Below are positions 45,464 to 54,574 of a stretch of DNA of 64,000 nt, piece by piece. Numbering within the stretch: position 1 is the stretch's first letter; each line of letters starts with the position of its first letter. The notes under the pieces were generated by a model. The model was not told the DNA's origin. It did not search any database and saw nothing but the letters and a program-made list of their open reading frames with translations. This DNA is from Trebouxia sp. TZW2008 (lineage: Eukaryota; Chlorophyta; Trebouxiophyceae; Trebouxiales; Trebouxiaceae): NCBI GenBank assembly GCA_002118135.1, contig BDIU01000389.1, positions 1 through 64,000 of the forward strand, written 5' to 3'. The position numbers were made by a program, and so were the translations under genes.

Positions 45464-47281
45464 ATGAGCCTTCTGCAGGCTGACCTTCCGTCAGAGGATG
45501 AGGCTGACGATGACTATGACCCCAGTAAAGATAAGACAGGGGACGAGGCAGGTGCAAAAGGCAGACAGACCGGCGCAAAACGTCGTAGAGGCAGTACTGC
45601 CTACCCAGAGGCTTCTGTAGGTGATGAACCCGACACAGAACCAGTATCTAGCATAGCAGAGGACCACACGCCCGCGAATGCCCGTGCCAAAGACAAAGCG
45701 GATCACTTGTGGTCTCAGCTCAACAAGGCATCAGCCAAAGCACCTCCTATGAAGGCCACAGAACCAGGCACAGAAATAGGCACAGCATCAGCACAGGAAG
45801 CTCCTTCTGCAGCCAGCAGCAAGCAGCCTTTCAACCTGTCAAACGTTTGCAGACCTGTCAGCAAAAAGCAGAAAGCTGGCAGTGATACAGTGAGCTGCCC
45901 TGGTCACTCTTTGAATCATGATTGCATTGCAGTACCAGTGATGCCCTGTTTCCATCATCATTACCAACATGCTTGCCAGCAAGATTTTGTGACCCTGCTG
46001 GGTGGCTGCAAAGAGCTTGACTGTCTGTTTTGATTTGCAGGATTGGATGCGTCAGCTAGGGATCAAGGCCAAATCAAGGGAAGAGACACCAAATGACCAG
46101 GTCTGTCACACGATTTATCCAAAACAGCAGACACTCCTTGCGTGCTGTTATGGGTGAATTCCTATCAAGCTGTTTCTGGTGTCTTAGGACCATGCAAAGC
46201 GTGCAGCAGCAGCAGCAGCAGCAGCTGCAGCAGCATCAGCAGGGGTGTCGGCTGGGCCAAACATAGTCACAGAGACAAGGCGCTTTGCAGGGAAGGACAT
46301 TGAGGTACGGACGCATGCTTTGCTGCATTGATCATGCCTGGACAGCACTCTATGCTGTTGCAGGCTACACAAACCAACACTTGTGCTGGAACATGCCATC
46401 ATTCATTGCGTTGACTGTCATGTTGTCATCACATGTCATGTGAGCATGTGAATTGCATTGATGTTTTGCTTGCGATTATGCTTTTGATCCTTCGCTGGGT
46501 GAAGTATGTAATGTGCTGATATGCTATCTGTTTACTATAGTTCAAGCGGACAGCAACAGAGCGAGATAAGGAAACCAGCAAGGCACAGGACATCAAGAAA
46601 GGTGGCTTGGATGCGCTGCTTGGCTCCTTGCAGCAGGCGAAGAAAGTCAACGTGCTTGACAAGTCACGTATGGACTGGGGAGACTTCAAGTCAAATGATG
46701 TCAAGGTGTGCTCATCATAACAGTGCTTGCCATCATCTGTATCTGTCAAGACTTGCCAGGCATATTACGCATCAATTTTTTGCATGTGCATGCAAAGCCA
46801 AGGGTCTTGAGCAACCTTTCAATAGTGACGTATCACCCTCCCAGGTCTGTATTTCCCCAGGTGCTTCAAATTGTTACGCTGCATCATTGCAAAATAGGGG
46901 TGTCAGTGCAACATGCTGGCAACTACCTGAGTTCAAAATGATCCATGACCATTTGAAGTGAGCCTGAAGCTGAGTACTTGCTGCATGAACGCTGCGCACC
47001 ATTGCCTTGTTCAAAATTTGACTGTCGTGTGGTGAATCTGCGCATGTCATCAGGCAGCTGCTGGCAATCTGATGTTTGACATGCAGCGCAGTTGCAGAGC
47101 ATGGTCTTTACTGTGGCAGCTCGCTGTTATGCAGGTTGATGAGGAGCTTGAGGGTTACAAGAAGAGTGGCAACAAATATTTGGACAAAGTTGACTTCTTA
47201 AATCGAGCAGAGCTACGGCAGTATGAGCAAGAACGAGATCAGCGTCTGTCGCAGGACATGCGATCTAGAGGCAGGCTGTAA
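45464..47281 (+). CDS. SWC5: SWC5/CFDP1, BCNT-domain subunit of the SWR1 remodelling complex
   Basis: Exons 45464-45889, 46041-46100, 46188-46304, 46541-46705, 47135-47281, all phase 0, give 304 aa, the usual size of CFDP1/SWC5. The N terminus is very acidic (LPSEDEADDDYDPSKD), as expected for binding H2A-H2B. The C terminus is the BCNT domain: VNVLDKSRMDWGDFKSNDV, then EELEGYKKSGNKYLDKVDFLNRAELRQYEQERDQR. SWC5 helps SWR1 exchange H2A for H2A.Z in nuclear chromatin. A poly-Ala run is encoded by a GCA repeat in exon 3. The ATG at 45464 was chosen over upstream non-ATG extensions because it directly precedes the acidic block. No decayed exon copies were noticed in this gene's introns. Confidence 0.93.
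46201..46245 (+). repeat. GCA trinucleotide repeat encoding poly-Ala
   Basis: About twelve GCA/GCT codons in SWC5 exon 3. It is in frame, so length changes would only alter an alanine tract. Confidence 0.9.
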
Positions 47282-47727
47282 GTTGCCGAACATAATGCCT
47301 AAACCCATATTGCTTTTTATGTTGAATTCAGGTAGTGAGCAGCAACAACTAGACACAGGGCGAAGTCCTAGGTTGCTAGTAGGCAACAACTCATATGGAT
47401 CCTCTGTGAGGGTACCGTCTCTCTGACTTGCCAAGCATATGATACATGACAGGGGGTTGAACAAATAGGTCCCAGGCAAAATTGTGTCCACGCTGTAAAA
47501 GCAGGGCATGCCAAACAGCTTGCAAACAGAAAAGCTGGCATGCTTTTCCTGTGGACTTTGCAAGATCGAAACAATGGTACATATCATGTCCATGGATGTT
47601 TCATTTGTTGTCAATCTCCATTGACAATTGCTACCTTCACAGGCTGTCTCTACAGACAGAGGCTCCCGTTATGATGCCAGACAGCAACAACTTTTCTTTT
47701 GCTGCCTTGTTGCAGGCATTCAGCAAC
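47282..47727. other. Convergent spacer with dispersed-element copy 2
   Basis: Spacer between the SWC5 stop and the VTT-gene stop. Its right end carries an element copy (47640-47700). Nothing else is recognised. Confidence 0.5.
47640..47700 (+). repeat. Dispersed element, copy 2
   Basis: GGCTGTCTC, GACAGAGGCTCCCG, TTATGATGCC and a CTTTTCTTTT tail in the same order as copy 1, but the TAGACTTC block is degraded. It lies 28 bp beyond the stop of the VTT gene, so probably in its 3-prime UTR in antisense. Confidence 0.7.
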
Positions 47728-50385
47728 TCATGAGGCGTTGCCTCTCAGCCGTTGAACCAACTTTCTGACACGCCTGACTGCTGATCTGCTTGCAATCTCC
47801 TGCTCCTCTCGCAGCAAAGCTTCTGCTTCTGCCATCTCTTTGTTGCGCTGCTTCACTGTTGTGATGCCGTAGTAGCCAGCAGTGGCCAGTCCCAGGAAGG
47901 CAGCAACAGCCAATGCATCTTCAGTATACTGGCTGGCTTTTGAGCCAAGATCTGCATGTCACCACCTCCAGAGTATTCAACATGCTCTTTGTTTGAAAGT
48001 ACTGTTTACTCCTGTTGAACAAGAGCTCAAACAGCTTCACTGATTGGAACTTGCAGCCATCAGTGCCTTTGACCAGCTGTGGCAACAGTTTGTGGCCGTA
48101 ATTTTGCAATCAGCAGATCAGGCAGCCTTCAAAAGTGGGCAGGTGGACATGTTCAGAGTAACCTGCTGCACATACTTTGCAGCACTCAAGACATGTCCAA
48201 AACAGAACTTTGCCCTTTGCATGACCTCACAGCTCGCAGCTATGGAACAGATGGGCAGCAAATGTGAGACATTCAAAAGATGAGATCAAAACAGTACCCA
48301 CCTGCTATGAGCTCCTCTAGGTCCATGCCAGACTTGAGCAGGGAGCGTGACGCCCCTCCCAGGGAAGCATACACAATACCCCACACTGTCATGCCAGCCA
48401 GGGTGCCAGTCATGAACGGGGTAATCTTCAGGGGTGTCATGCCTAACAGGTAGTTGCTTGCACTGCAGCGGCAAGTTGACAGCAGGTAAGTGCTTGCAAA
48501 TTTCAAATCTCTGATCAAATTTCTGATGGTTGCTGCTTTCAAAGCAGCAATCCCAGGCTGGCTCCTTGGCTAGAGGCTCCCGTCATGACGCCTAATGGCG
48601 TAGACTTCTTTTCTTTTCTAAGTGCGTGCAGTTTAGCAGCACTCACACAGCAGCCGACCAGCAGCACGACCAGGCACCAGCTTGATCAGCATGTAATTGC
48701 TGCACTGCATCAGCAAATATCACCAGAAAATACTGCTTGCACTGCAGCTGCAGATTGACAGAGGCTGATTGCTTGCGATGCGGCAGCATTCAGATAGCAG
48801 ATGATTGCTTGCACTGCAGCAGCAGATCAATGGCAGGTGATTGCTCGCACTGTAGCAGCAACAGACAGCAGCGGATCGGCAGGACATATAATATGGTGCA
48901 TCTGCAGGACTGGCAGAGGCTGTGTTCCTCAGCATTGCAGCGCTACTTTGACAGCAGCTGTGCAGCAGATTATGCAGTATGAGGCGCCCAAATGACTTGC
49001 ACGCAAGTCCAGTTGCTTGTACATGCAAGTCAAGCTTTGCAAACCAGGAGCCAAGACAAGGGGCAAATCTGCAAGCAGAGTTGCACAATTAGTATGAATG
49101 GTTCGGATTAGTACAGGACTCAACTGTTTGAAGGCAATTGATTGCTCCAGTACATACCTAGCTGGGCCTATTGAGCTTGTCTAGCATGCGTTTTTGAATG
49201 AATGACATGAGCTAAAGTGCATGCAAAGGGCTTCACCTGAATGGTACAACAGGAGTCAGGCGTAGAAGTGCCACAGCAATGGCCTGCTGAGCAAAGCTGC
49301 CCTGGTCAATGGCATCCTGAATGCCCTGAAACTTGCTCTCCATCTTCACTGTCCCCTCTGAGCTCTCTGCTTTGAGCTCTTCAGCTATCACCTTCTGCGC
49401 CAACTTCCTGCCAACACCTCTGCTGATGCTGAATGCAGTTATGGCAGCTAAGGCTGTGCCAGAAATGACACAAGCAGTGCCCTGCGTAGAAAATGCCTCA
49501 CACTCAATGATCAGGTAAGACAGACAATGTCATGGTAAAGTAAGCTTTGTTGCTTGCAAGTCACATCATGGCATTAGCGCGGTGTGCAAGCAGAGTGTGC
49601 ACACCATGCAACAGATCCAGCACTCAAGCACGTTGCCTGAATTTTCAGGAGTGACACACATGCTTGAGGCGTATGAGCACACAGAAAAAGCTCAGCAAGG
49701 TAAAGCGCTGCATGCCCCCTGTTCAGAGGGAGTATGCTGCAGTGCTGACCTTCACAGGACCAAACAAAAGCCCACTTGCCAGCATCACAGGCTGTGTGGG
49801 AAACAAAGGTACCATTTCTACTGAGGCTGCTGTCAAGATGAAAATTAACGGTCCTGCCACAGGGCCAAGGCTCTCCACTTGTTCCTGGATGGTGCAGTGA
49901 CAGTGAGGGCTGCAGGAAGCTAGATTGCTGGAAGACGCATCAGTCACAAGAGCCAAAGTCAAGGAGCAGGCCAAGATACTTACAAGCCAAGACTTGACCA
50001 GCCCTATGGGCAGACTTTCTGCGGCATAGCTGCCTTCCGGCGTCAACAGGCTGAACATGGCTGCAAAGGCAAAGCCTTGCAGGAGACACCGGCCTATGCA
50101 TCTTGAGTCATACGCTCGCCCGTCAGATTGCCCCTGCTCCCAGTCTAGCTGTGCTGCACAGGACTGGTCTATAGGACTGATTCCTCGTTGCGCATGAATC
50201 TGACACTGCTTGAGAGCCGTCCTGACGGCTATTTGAGAGCGCCGGAGCTGCCTCTGAAGCTGCCTCGCGCTGACTTTGGCGTAAGGGACACGTTGAAACA
50301 GTGCAATCTGTTCACATCGGCTGCTAGTGCTTGCGCCCCCGGAGACGAGGCCCGCGTCCGGTCTGATGCTGTGGAAGCACGGCAT
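47728..50385 (-). CDS. VTT/SNARE-associated (DedA/TVP38-type) membrane protein, plastid-type
   Basis: Exons 50385-49984, 49884-49750, 49481-49237, 48462-48302, 47951-47728 join in phase to 388 aa. The first ~100 residues are Arg/Gln/Ser-rich and resemble a transit peptide. The core is the VTT domain: GPLIFILTAASVEMVPLFPTQ, a re-entrant loop, then GTACVISGTALAAITAFSISRG, LRLTPVVPFSASNYLLGMTPL and MTGTLAGMTVWGIVYASLGG. The FP-T and R-x-x-P-x-x-P-F-x-x-x-N motifs fit the family, whose DedA and TMEM41B/VMP1 members move ions or lipids across bilayers; substrate here is unknown. The C terminus is a basic coiled coil (NKEMAEAEALLREEQE). Exon 4 has multiple decayed copies of its start in the upstream intron. 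Confidence 0.9.
48552..48618 (+). repeat. Dispersed element, copy 3
   Basis: Best match to copy 1: CAGGCTGGCTCCTTGG, AGAGGCTCCCG, TCATGACGCC, AATGGCGTAGACTTC and a TTTTCTTTTC tail. It lies in an intron of the VTT gene, in antisense to it. Confidence 0.8.
48690..48875 (-). repeat. Tandem relics of VTT exon 4 start
   Basis: On the + strand the block GCTTGCACTGCAGC plus GCAGATTGACAG (exon start SASN plus the CTGCAG acceptor and upstream intron; original at about 48454-48485) recurs near 48743, 48776, 48812 and 48849, and more weakly near 48692. The period is about 36 bp. In the exon frame the relics read SASNHL, SASNHLL, IASNQ. Confidence 0.85.
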
Positions 50386-51027
50386 GACTTCAAAAGCAAA
50401 ATTTGCTTTACGTGCGCAAATTCTGGCTTGTCGCGACTGTGAGTTGCAATATGCTCAGGTGCTGTTTGACCGTGGTGAGTCATCAGCAGGATTGGCCTGA
50501 ATTTGAGGATCAGCTTTAGTTGCGAAACTGAAGCTTTGTTCAGTGCTTTGCATGCACCTGCTTTGATGGCGTTCTTGCAGCGTGATACAAGTGAATACAA
50601 CAGACGGAATGCTTAGCTTGTTGTGCAAGGATGGAGCCGCATCATTCTACAACACAAGTGCTATTCTTCGAATATTTGGGAGCTGACGGCTGTTCCAGCA
50701 TTGTCTGGGAGCAGCTAATGACACAATTGCCATTGATTGCTGCCAGTCCTTACAACATGTTTTGGACTGTTGATGGTACTGCACTAGATATTTGTGTCTA
50801 ACGGATGAAGGTGAAGTGTTCTCATATGTATGCACACACACATGCATGTTTCAGCATGCGCATGCATCATATGACCATGCCGAGAGTGGGCAGGGACAGA
50901 CTGATTTACTCAAGTCTAACTTCAGTTCACTGGGCTACAAGGAAGACATACTTACATGGTACGAAGTGCTGAATGTGTACTTTGAATTGGCGTCAAGAAA
51001 GCAGCATCAGAAGAAGGCAGAGGATTG
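50386..51027. other. Spacer between VTT and PC-esterase genes
   Basis: Holds the VTT promoter and the PC-esterase 3-prime region. I see no gene or clear repeat. Confidence 0.5.
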
Positions 51028-52254
51028 TCAGGTCAAAAGGTTCAATGTCTGCAGTTCTTGAAGCTTAATTATCAGATGATAAACCCAGACCTGCGGAGCA
51101 GAAGGAAAACAGAAATGCGTACACTCCCAGCCAGCTCCATTATCCCTATGGTAGTTCCAAAGCAGCATGCTTTCATTCCAGATTTGCAGAACAGGAACAT
51201 GTGCTTTGTCCATCACAGATCTTGCTATGATGTTTCGCCATCCTCCATCTACGACAGACTGATAATTGGGATCTACAGTCGTCAGCTGGTGGTCCTTTGT
51301 CACTCTTAAGGGGTCAACACTGTGAGCCTTGCCAATATACCAACAATTGTATGGTGGAGAGGTGCCATCTTTTGGGTATTCTCCTAAATCAGTCAAGAAA
51401 TGCTGAGGGGGCGTATCCATCCACAGAAGAAAAGGTAACTTTGTGACATGATCACGAAATTGAGCTGAAATTTTGGTAAGAGCACCTTCATAATCTGGTG
51501 TGAAATGCAAACCTACGTTGAGGAGCAAAATGTCATGTGGGTGTCCCCACGACATTAAAATTGGTATGACCAGGTCCAGAACTGTTTTAGGTTGATCAGC
51601 GCGCAAGTAGCATAAGCGTGTGCTGCCCACTAGGTTTGCACACTGTGCTGTCCGCAACTGATCTAGCTTAGGAGCCACTGACGGATCTGCACTGCTCAGA
51701 TTGCGCATTTCAAGGTCCCAGAACTCATGCAGAAAGCACTGCAAGGCTTTGCTCATGTCCAGAGACTGTGAGTCACCCACAACCCATAGAGTGCGGCTCC
51801 TCACCAGCTGAAACAAGTCGCAAGGAGTGACTGTCAAGACGTCAAGAAACTGGCGCTCAAGAAAGCCCTCTATCAGCCATTGTTTCCGCTGCTTGCCACA
51901 GGCTGGATTACCCGGAAACTCATTGTCAAATTTGCAAAAGTTGCTCCAGACGCTGTCAGATCCACAGTGCCGGCATTGCGGCTTACGAGTGCCACCAAAC
52001 AGGTATGGTGTTTGACCCTGTGCGATGTCCTCAGGACTATGCCTGTCATATGGGAATGGACACTTTGGAGTGCCATCAGCCTCCATTCTGAGCAGAAGGT
52101 CCTCGTTCACACTCCTTGCATGAGGGCTGAATGAGGCTTGCGTATGCTGGCGCTGCCATGCAGTGATCAGCAGCCCCAGTAGGCACAGCCATATGCAGAT
52201 AGAAGCAAAGGTGACCCAGCGTTTGCCTCGGCCGGTCTTTCGCGATGGGGGCAT
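51028..52254 (-). CDS. PC-esterase/GDSL-like type II membrane protein (TBL/Cas1p-related)
   Basis: A single exon of 408 aa from ATG 52254 to the stop at 51028; the upstream TTG was not used. Residues about 12-34 (WVTFASICIWLCLLGLLI) are a signal anchor preceded by basic residues, so the catalytic part faces the Golgi lumen. At about 160 is TLWVVGDSQSLDMSKAL, the GDS block with the nucleophilic Ser. Near the C terminus GWECTHFCFPSAPQVW matches the plant DCxHWCxPGxPDxW block, but the catalytic-type Asp of DxxH is Glu here. Such proteins acetylate cell-wall polysaccharides or glycans; the substrate is unknown. Paired Cys (CRHCGSD, CGKQ) are consistent with lumenal disulfides. Confidence 0.82.
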   Translation of the reverse strand: MPPSRKTGRGKRWVTFASICIWLCLLGLLITAWQRQHTQASFSPHARSVNEDLLLRMEADGTPKCPFPYDRHSPEDIAQGQTPYLFGGTRKPQCRHCGSDSVWSNFCKFDNEFPGNPACGKQRKQWLIEGFLERQFLDVLTVTPCDLFQLVRSRTLWVVGDSQSLDMSKALQCFLHEFWDLEMRNLSSADPSVAPKLDQLRTAQCANLVGSTRLCYLRADQPKTVLDLVIPILMSWGHPHDILLLNVGLHFTPDYEGALTKISAQFRDHVTKLPFLLWMDTPPQHFLTDLGEYPKDGTSPPYNCWYIGKAHSVDPLRVTKDHQLTTVDPNYQSVVDGGWRNIIARSVMDKAHVPVLQIWNESMLLWNYHRDNGAGWECTHFCFPSAPQVWVYHLIIKLQELQTLNLLT

Positions 52255-52848
52255 CAAGCTCTATGATCCGAATGCATGACAAGCCAGATCAGCAAGAAGG
52301 CAGCCACACTTTGTCCCCCGACGGGATTTGCCCTGGCCCCTATGAAAAACGAGCAACTGAAGCTCTGCAAATGATGCGATATGGTACGTTGGCGACAAAA
52401 CTCACCGCTTCAAGCTCGCAGCAGCGACCCTCAGTCCTTCAAGTGCGGCGTGCAGCAGACGGGTTGACTAACGAGATCAGAAGCAGCTGCTTAAACGGTG
52501 AACGCAGCGAGAGCTGCAAGCACCTTGTGAAGCTCTCAAACTTGCCTTGAATCCGCAGCTGCCGCTCTTTATAAATAGCTGATTGTCTTGACGTATCAGA
52601 GACGCCGAGAAAAGAAGCTTAGGCAAGAAGGCAGCAAGTCAACGCTGAACTTCACTGAAAAGCGCTGACTCATCGTTGCCAAATGAGATCTTGACCTATC
52701 GACCAATTTCTAACCCTAACGAGGGCTGGAAGCAGCTGGCGTAGCTGACAGTAGCTCCAGTGTTACTGATCTAGTGTCACTCATTCGCCTTCGCGTATCG
52801 CAGAGCGCGACTGTCACATACTTGCTTGCATTCGCCCTCGTTACGGCG
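52255..52848. promoter_or_regulatory. Divergent upstream region, PC-esterase and LITAF genes
   Basis: 594 bp separate the two start codons. TTTATAAATAG at about 52568-52578 is a good TATA-like element readable on either strand and lies near the middle, so I cannot say which gene it serves. Confidence 0.5.
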
Positions 52849-53653
52849 ATGACGCATCCTCGGACTCAGTATCTGGAAGAAGCGCAAGATCCAGCTCGGC
52901 AACCTTTGCTGAGAAACGACGCGTCACCACAAGAGGAGGCAGCAATACAGTCTGGTGCAGAGCAAACTGTCAGTAGTGGCAAAACAGCAGAATCAGGCTC
53001 TCCCTCCGCACCACCTCTAGGCAACTCATCGGCACCAGTTACACAGACTAATCTTACTGAGGCACAAAACGCCGTGGTCGCCACGTATGGGTTGCCAGTA
53101 GGATATCAGACCCAGTATGCAGGTACTATGCCATCTGTATTGAGGCGCCACAGTCTGCGCAGAATTCCAGCGCAATGATGTCAGACCAAGAATGCAAACT
53201 TCACTGCAGAGGGACCACCCCAGTCTGCCACCATGCAGCCTGCAGCTCAGACTACAGCTCAGACTACAGCTGCAGTTCCCCAGCAGAGTTGGCGCATGCA
53301 AAACTTTGGCACCTTTGATGATGAGCCAGCGATCATTACATGCACACAATGCGGCCGCACTGGTCAAACTTTCACGTACAAGGTACAAGCTGTGAACTTT
53401 CACCAAGAATTTGGCCATGTCAATCTTTGTATTGTCAGGATGGCTGCAGTTGTCGATTGCAAGTGTGTTCAGATTTAAATGTGATGTTGTGCAGGAAAGT
53501 GGATGCTGTGTGTGGTTCAGTGCTTTGACCTGCATCTTTCTCGGTTGCTGGCCATGTGCCTGGCTACCCTTCTGTGTACACTCCTGCAAGGACACACTTC
53601 ACAGATGCAGCAACTGTGGTGCAATCGTAGGCAAGCACGCTTGGGGCCGCTGA
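52849..53653 (+). CDS. LITAF-domain zinc-binding membrane-associated protein
   Basis: Exons 52849-53122, 53210-53382, 53495-53653 join in phase (1, then 0) to 201 aa. The N-terminal ~125 residues are disordered, rich in Pro, Ser and Gln (ESGSPSAPPLGNSSAP). Residues about 135-201 form the LITAF domain: ITCTQCGRTGQTF with the first CxxC, a hydrophobic Trp/Cys-rich amphipathic segment (FSALTCIFLGCWPCAWLPFC), then CKDTLHRCSNCGAIVGKH with the second CxxC. LITAF/SIMPLE proteins are monotopic proteins of late endosomes; plant homologs modulate cell death. The algal role is unknown. The stop directly follows the domain, as in the family. Confidence 0.9.
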
Positions 53654-54574
53654 AAACAATGCTTAGTTGTTGTACCTTAGTGAAATGTTCAGCAAGGCTC
53701 GGCATGTGCTTGCCGAGCTCACTGTGTTGCTTTCTGGTATCTTGATAGTCTTTCTTGTCATGTTCAAGTTGCCATTGTTCAGCTTGAACATATGCCTTGA
53801 TGTCTTGCATTGTGTGTTTGTTGTGTATATTACGCACTGGCATATTTGAGCTTTTCATTTTGTCATGGGTTTGACAAGCCGGCTTGCAGAACTTGATTGC
53901 GCTTTGTTCAGTGCTGAGGGTCATAGGGCTCCATGGTGTTGTGCAGCGCAGCTGTGTTAGGCATAGGTATCACAGCAATACTTCAGCCGTGTTGACCTTG
54001 TCATTCTGCTGTGTAACAAGAAGCAGCGCTGGAATCCTTCGTTCTTGCGCTGAAAGCACTTCAGAAGTTGTCAAGACATACTGAGTCAGGACGTCACGCT
54101 TTAAATGACCGTCGGACCCTGTGATATCAGTGAGCAACAACACCGGCCCAGCCAATGAATGCTGATAGACATACGCTGTATACAACCTGCACGTCCTGCA
54201 AGTCATTGTTCTTGATGCATGTCTCGACTGTCTAACATAATTCGTAGGTGCAGATTAGGAGCATGCTACAGGTATCGCTGCCAGTGATACCTTGACACAT
54301 GCATGCAACTTACAGCTCCTATGTCAACCTTCTCTGCAGCACACTTGAAACAACTTTTTGGATGAGCAGGATATACAGCTGCAATGAAGCTGCGTCAGGG
54401 GTCATCACTAACCACAGTAAATGTCAAGTACACATGCAAGATTCAATGGGCTCAAACAACAGCTTGCTAGATACCAGCAAAGGAAAGAAAAGAACAAAAG
54501 ACAAGTCTACGCTATCAGGCGTCACACTGAGAGCCTCTGTGAGCAGGCCAGCCCAGAAGTAGCCCTGCATAATC
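53654..54574. other. Convergent spacer with inverted dispersed element
   Basis: Between the LITAF and LRRC56 stops. It contains element copy 4 (54483-54552). Otherwise I see no gene. Confidence 0.5.
54483..54552 (-). repeat. Dispersed element, copy 4 (inverted)
   Basis: The reverse complement carries CTCACAGAGGCTCTCAGTGTGACGCCTGA, TAGCGTAGACTTG and a CTTTTGTTCTTTTC tail, the same block order as copies 1-3. It lies about 20 bp beyond the LRRC56 stop, in sense with that gene. Confidence 0.7.
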
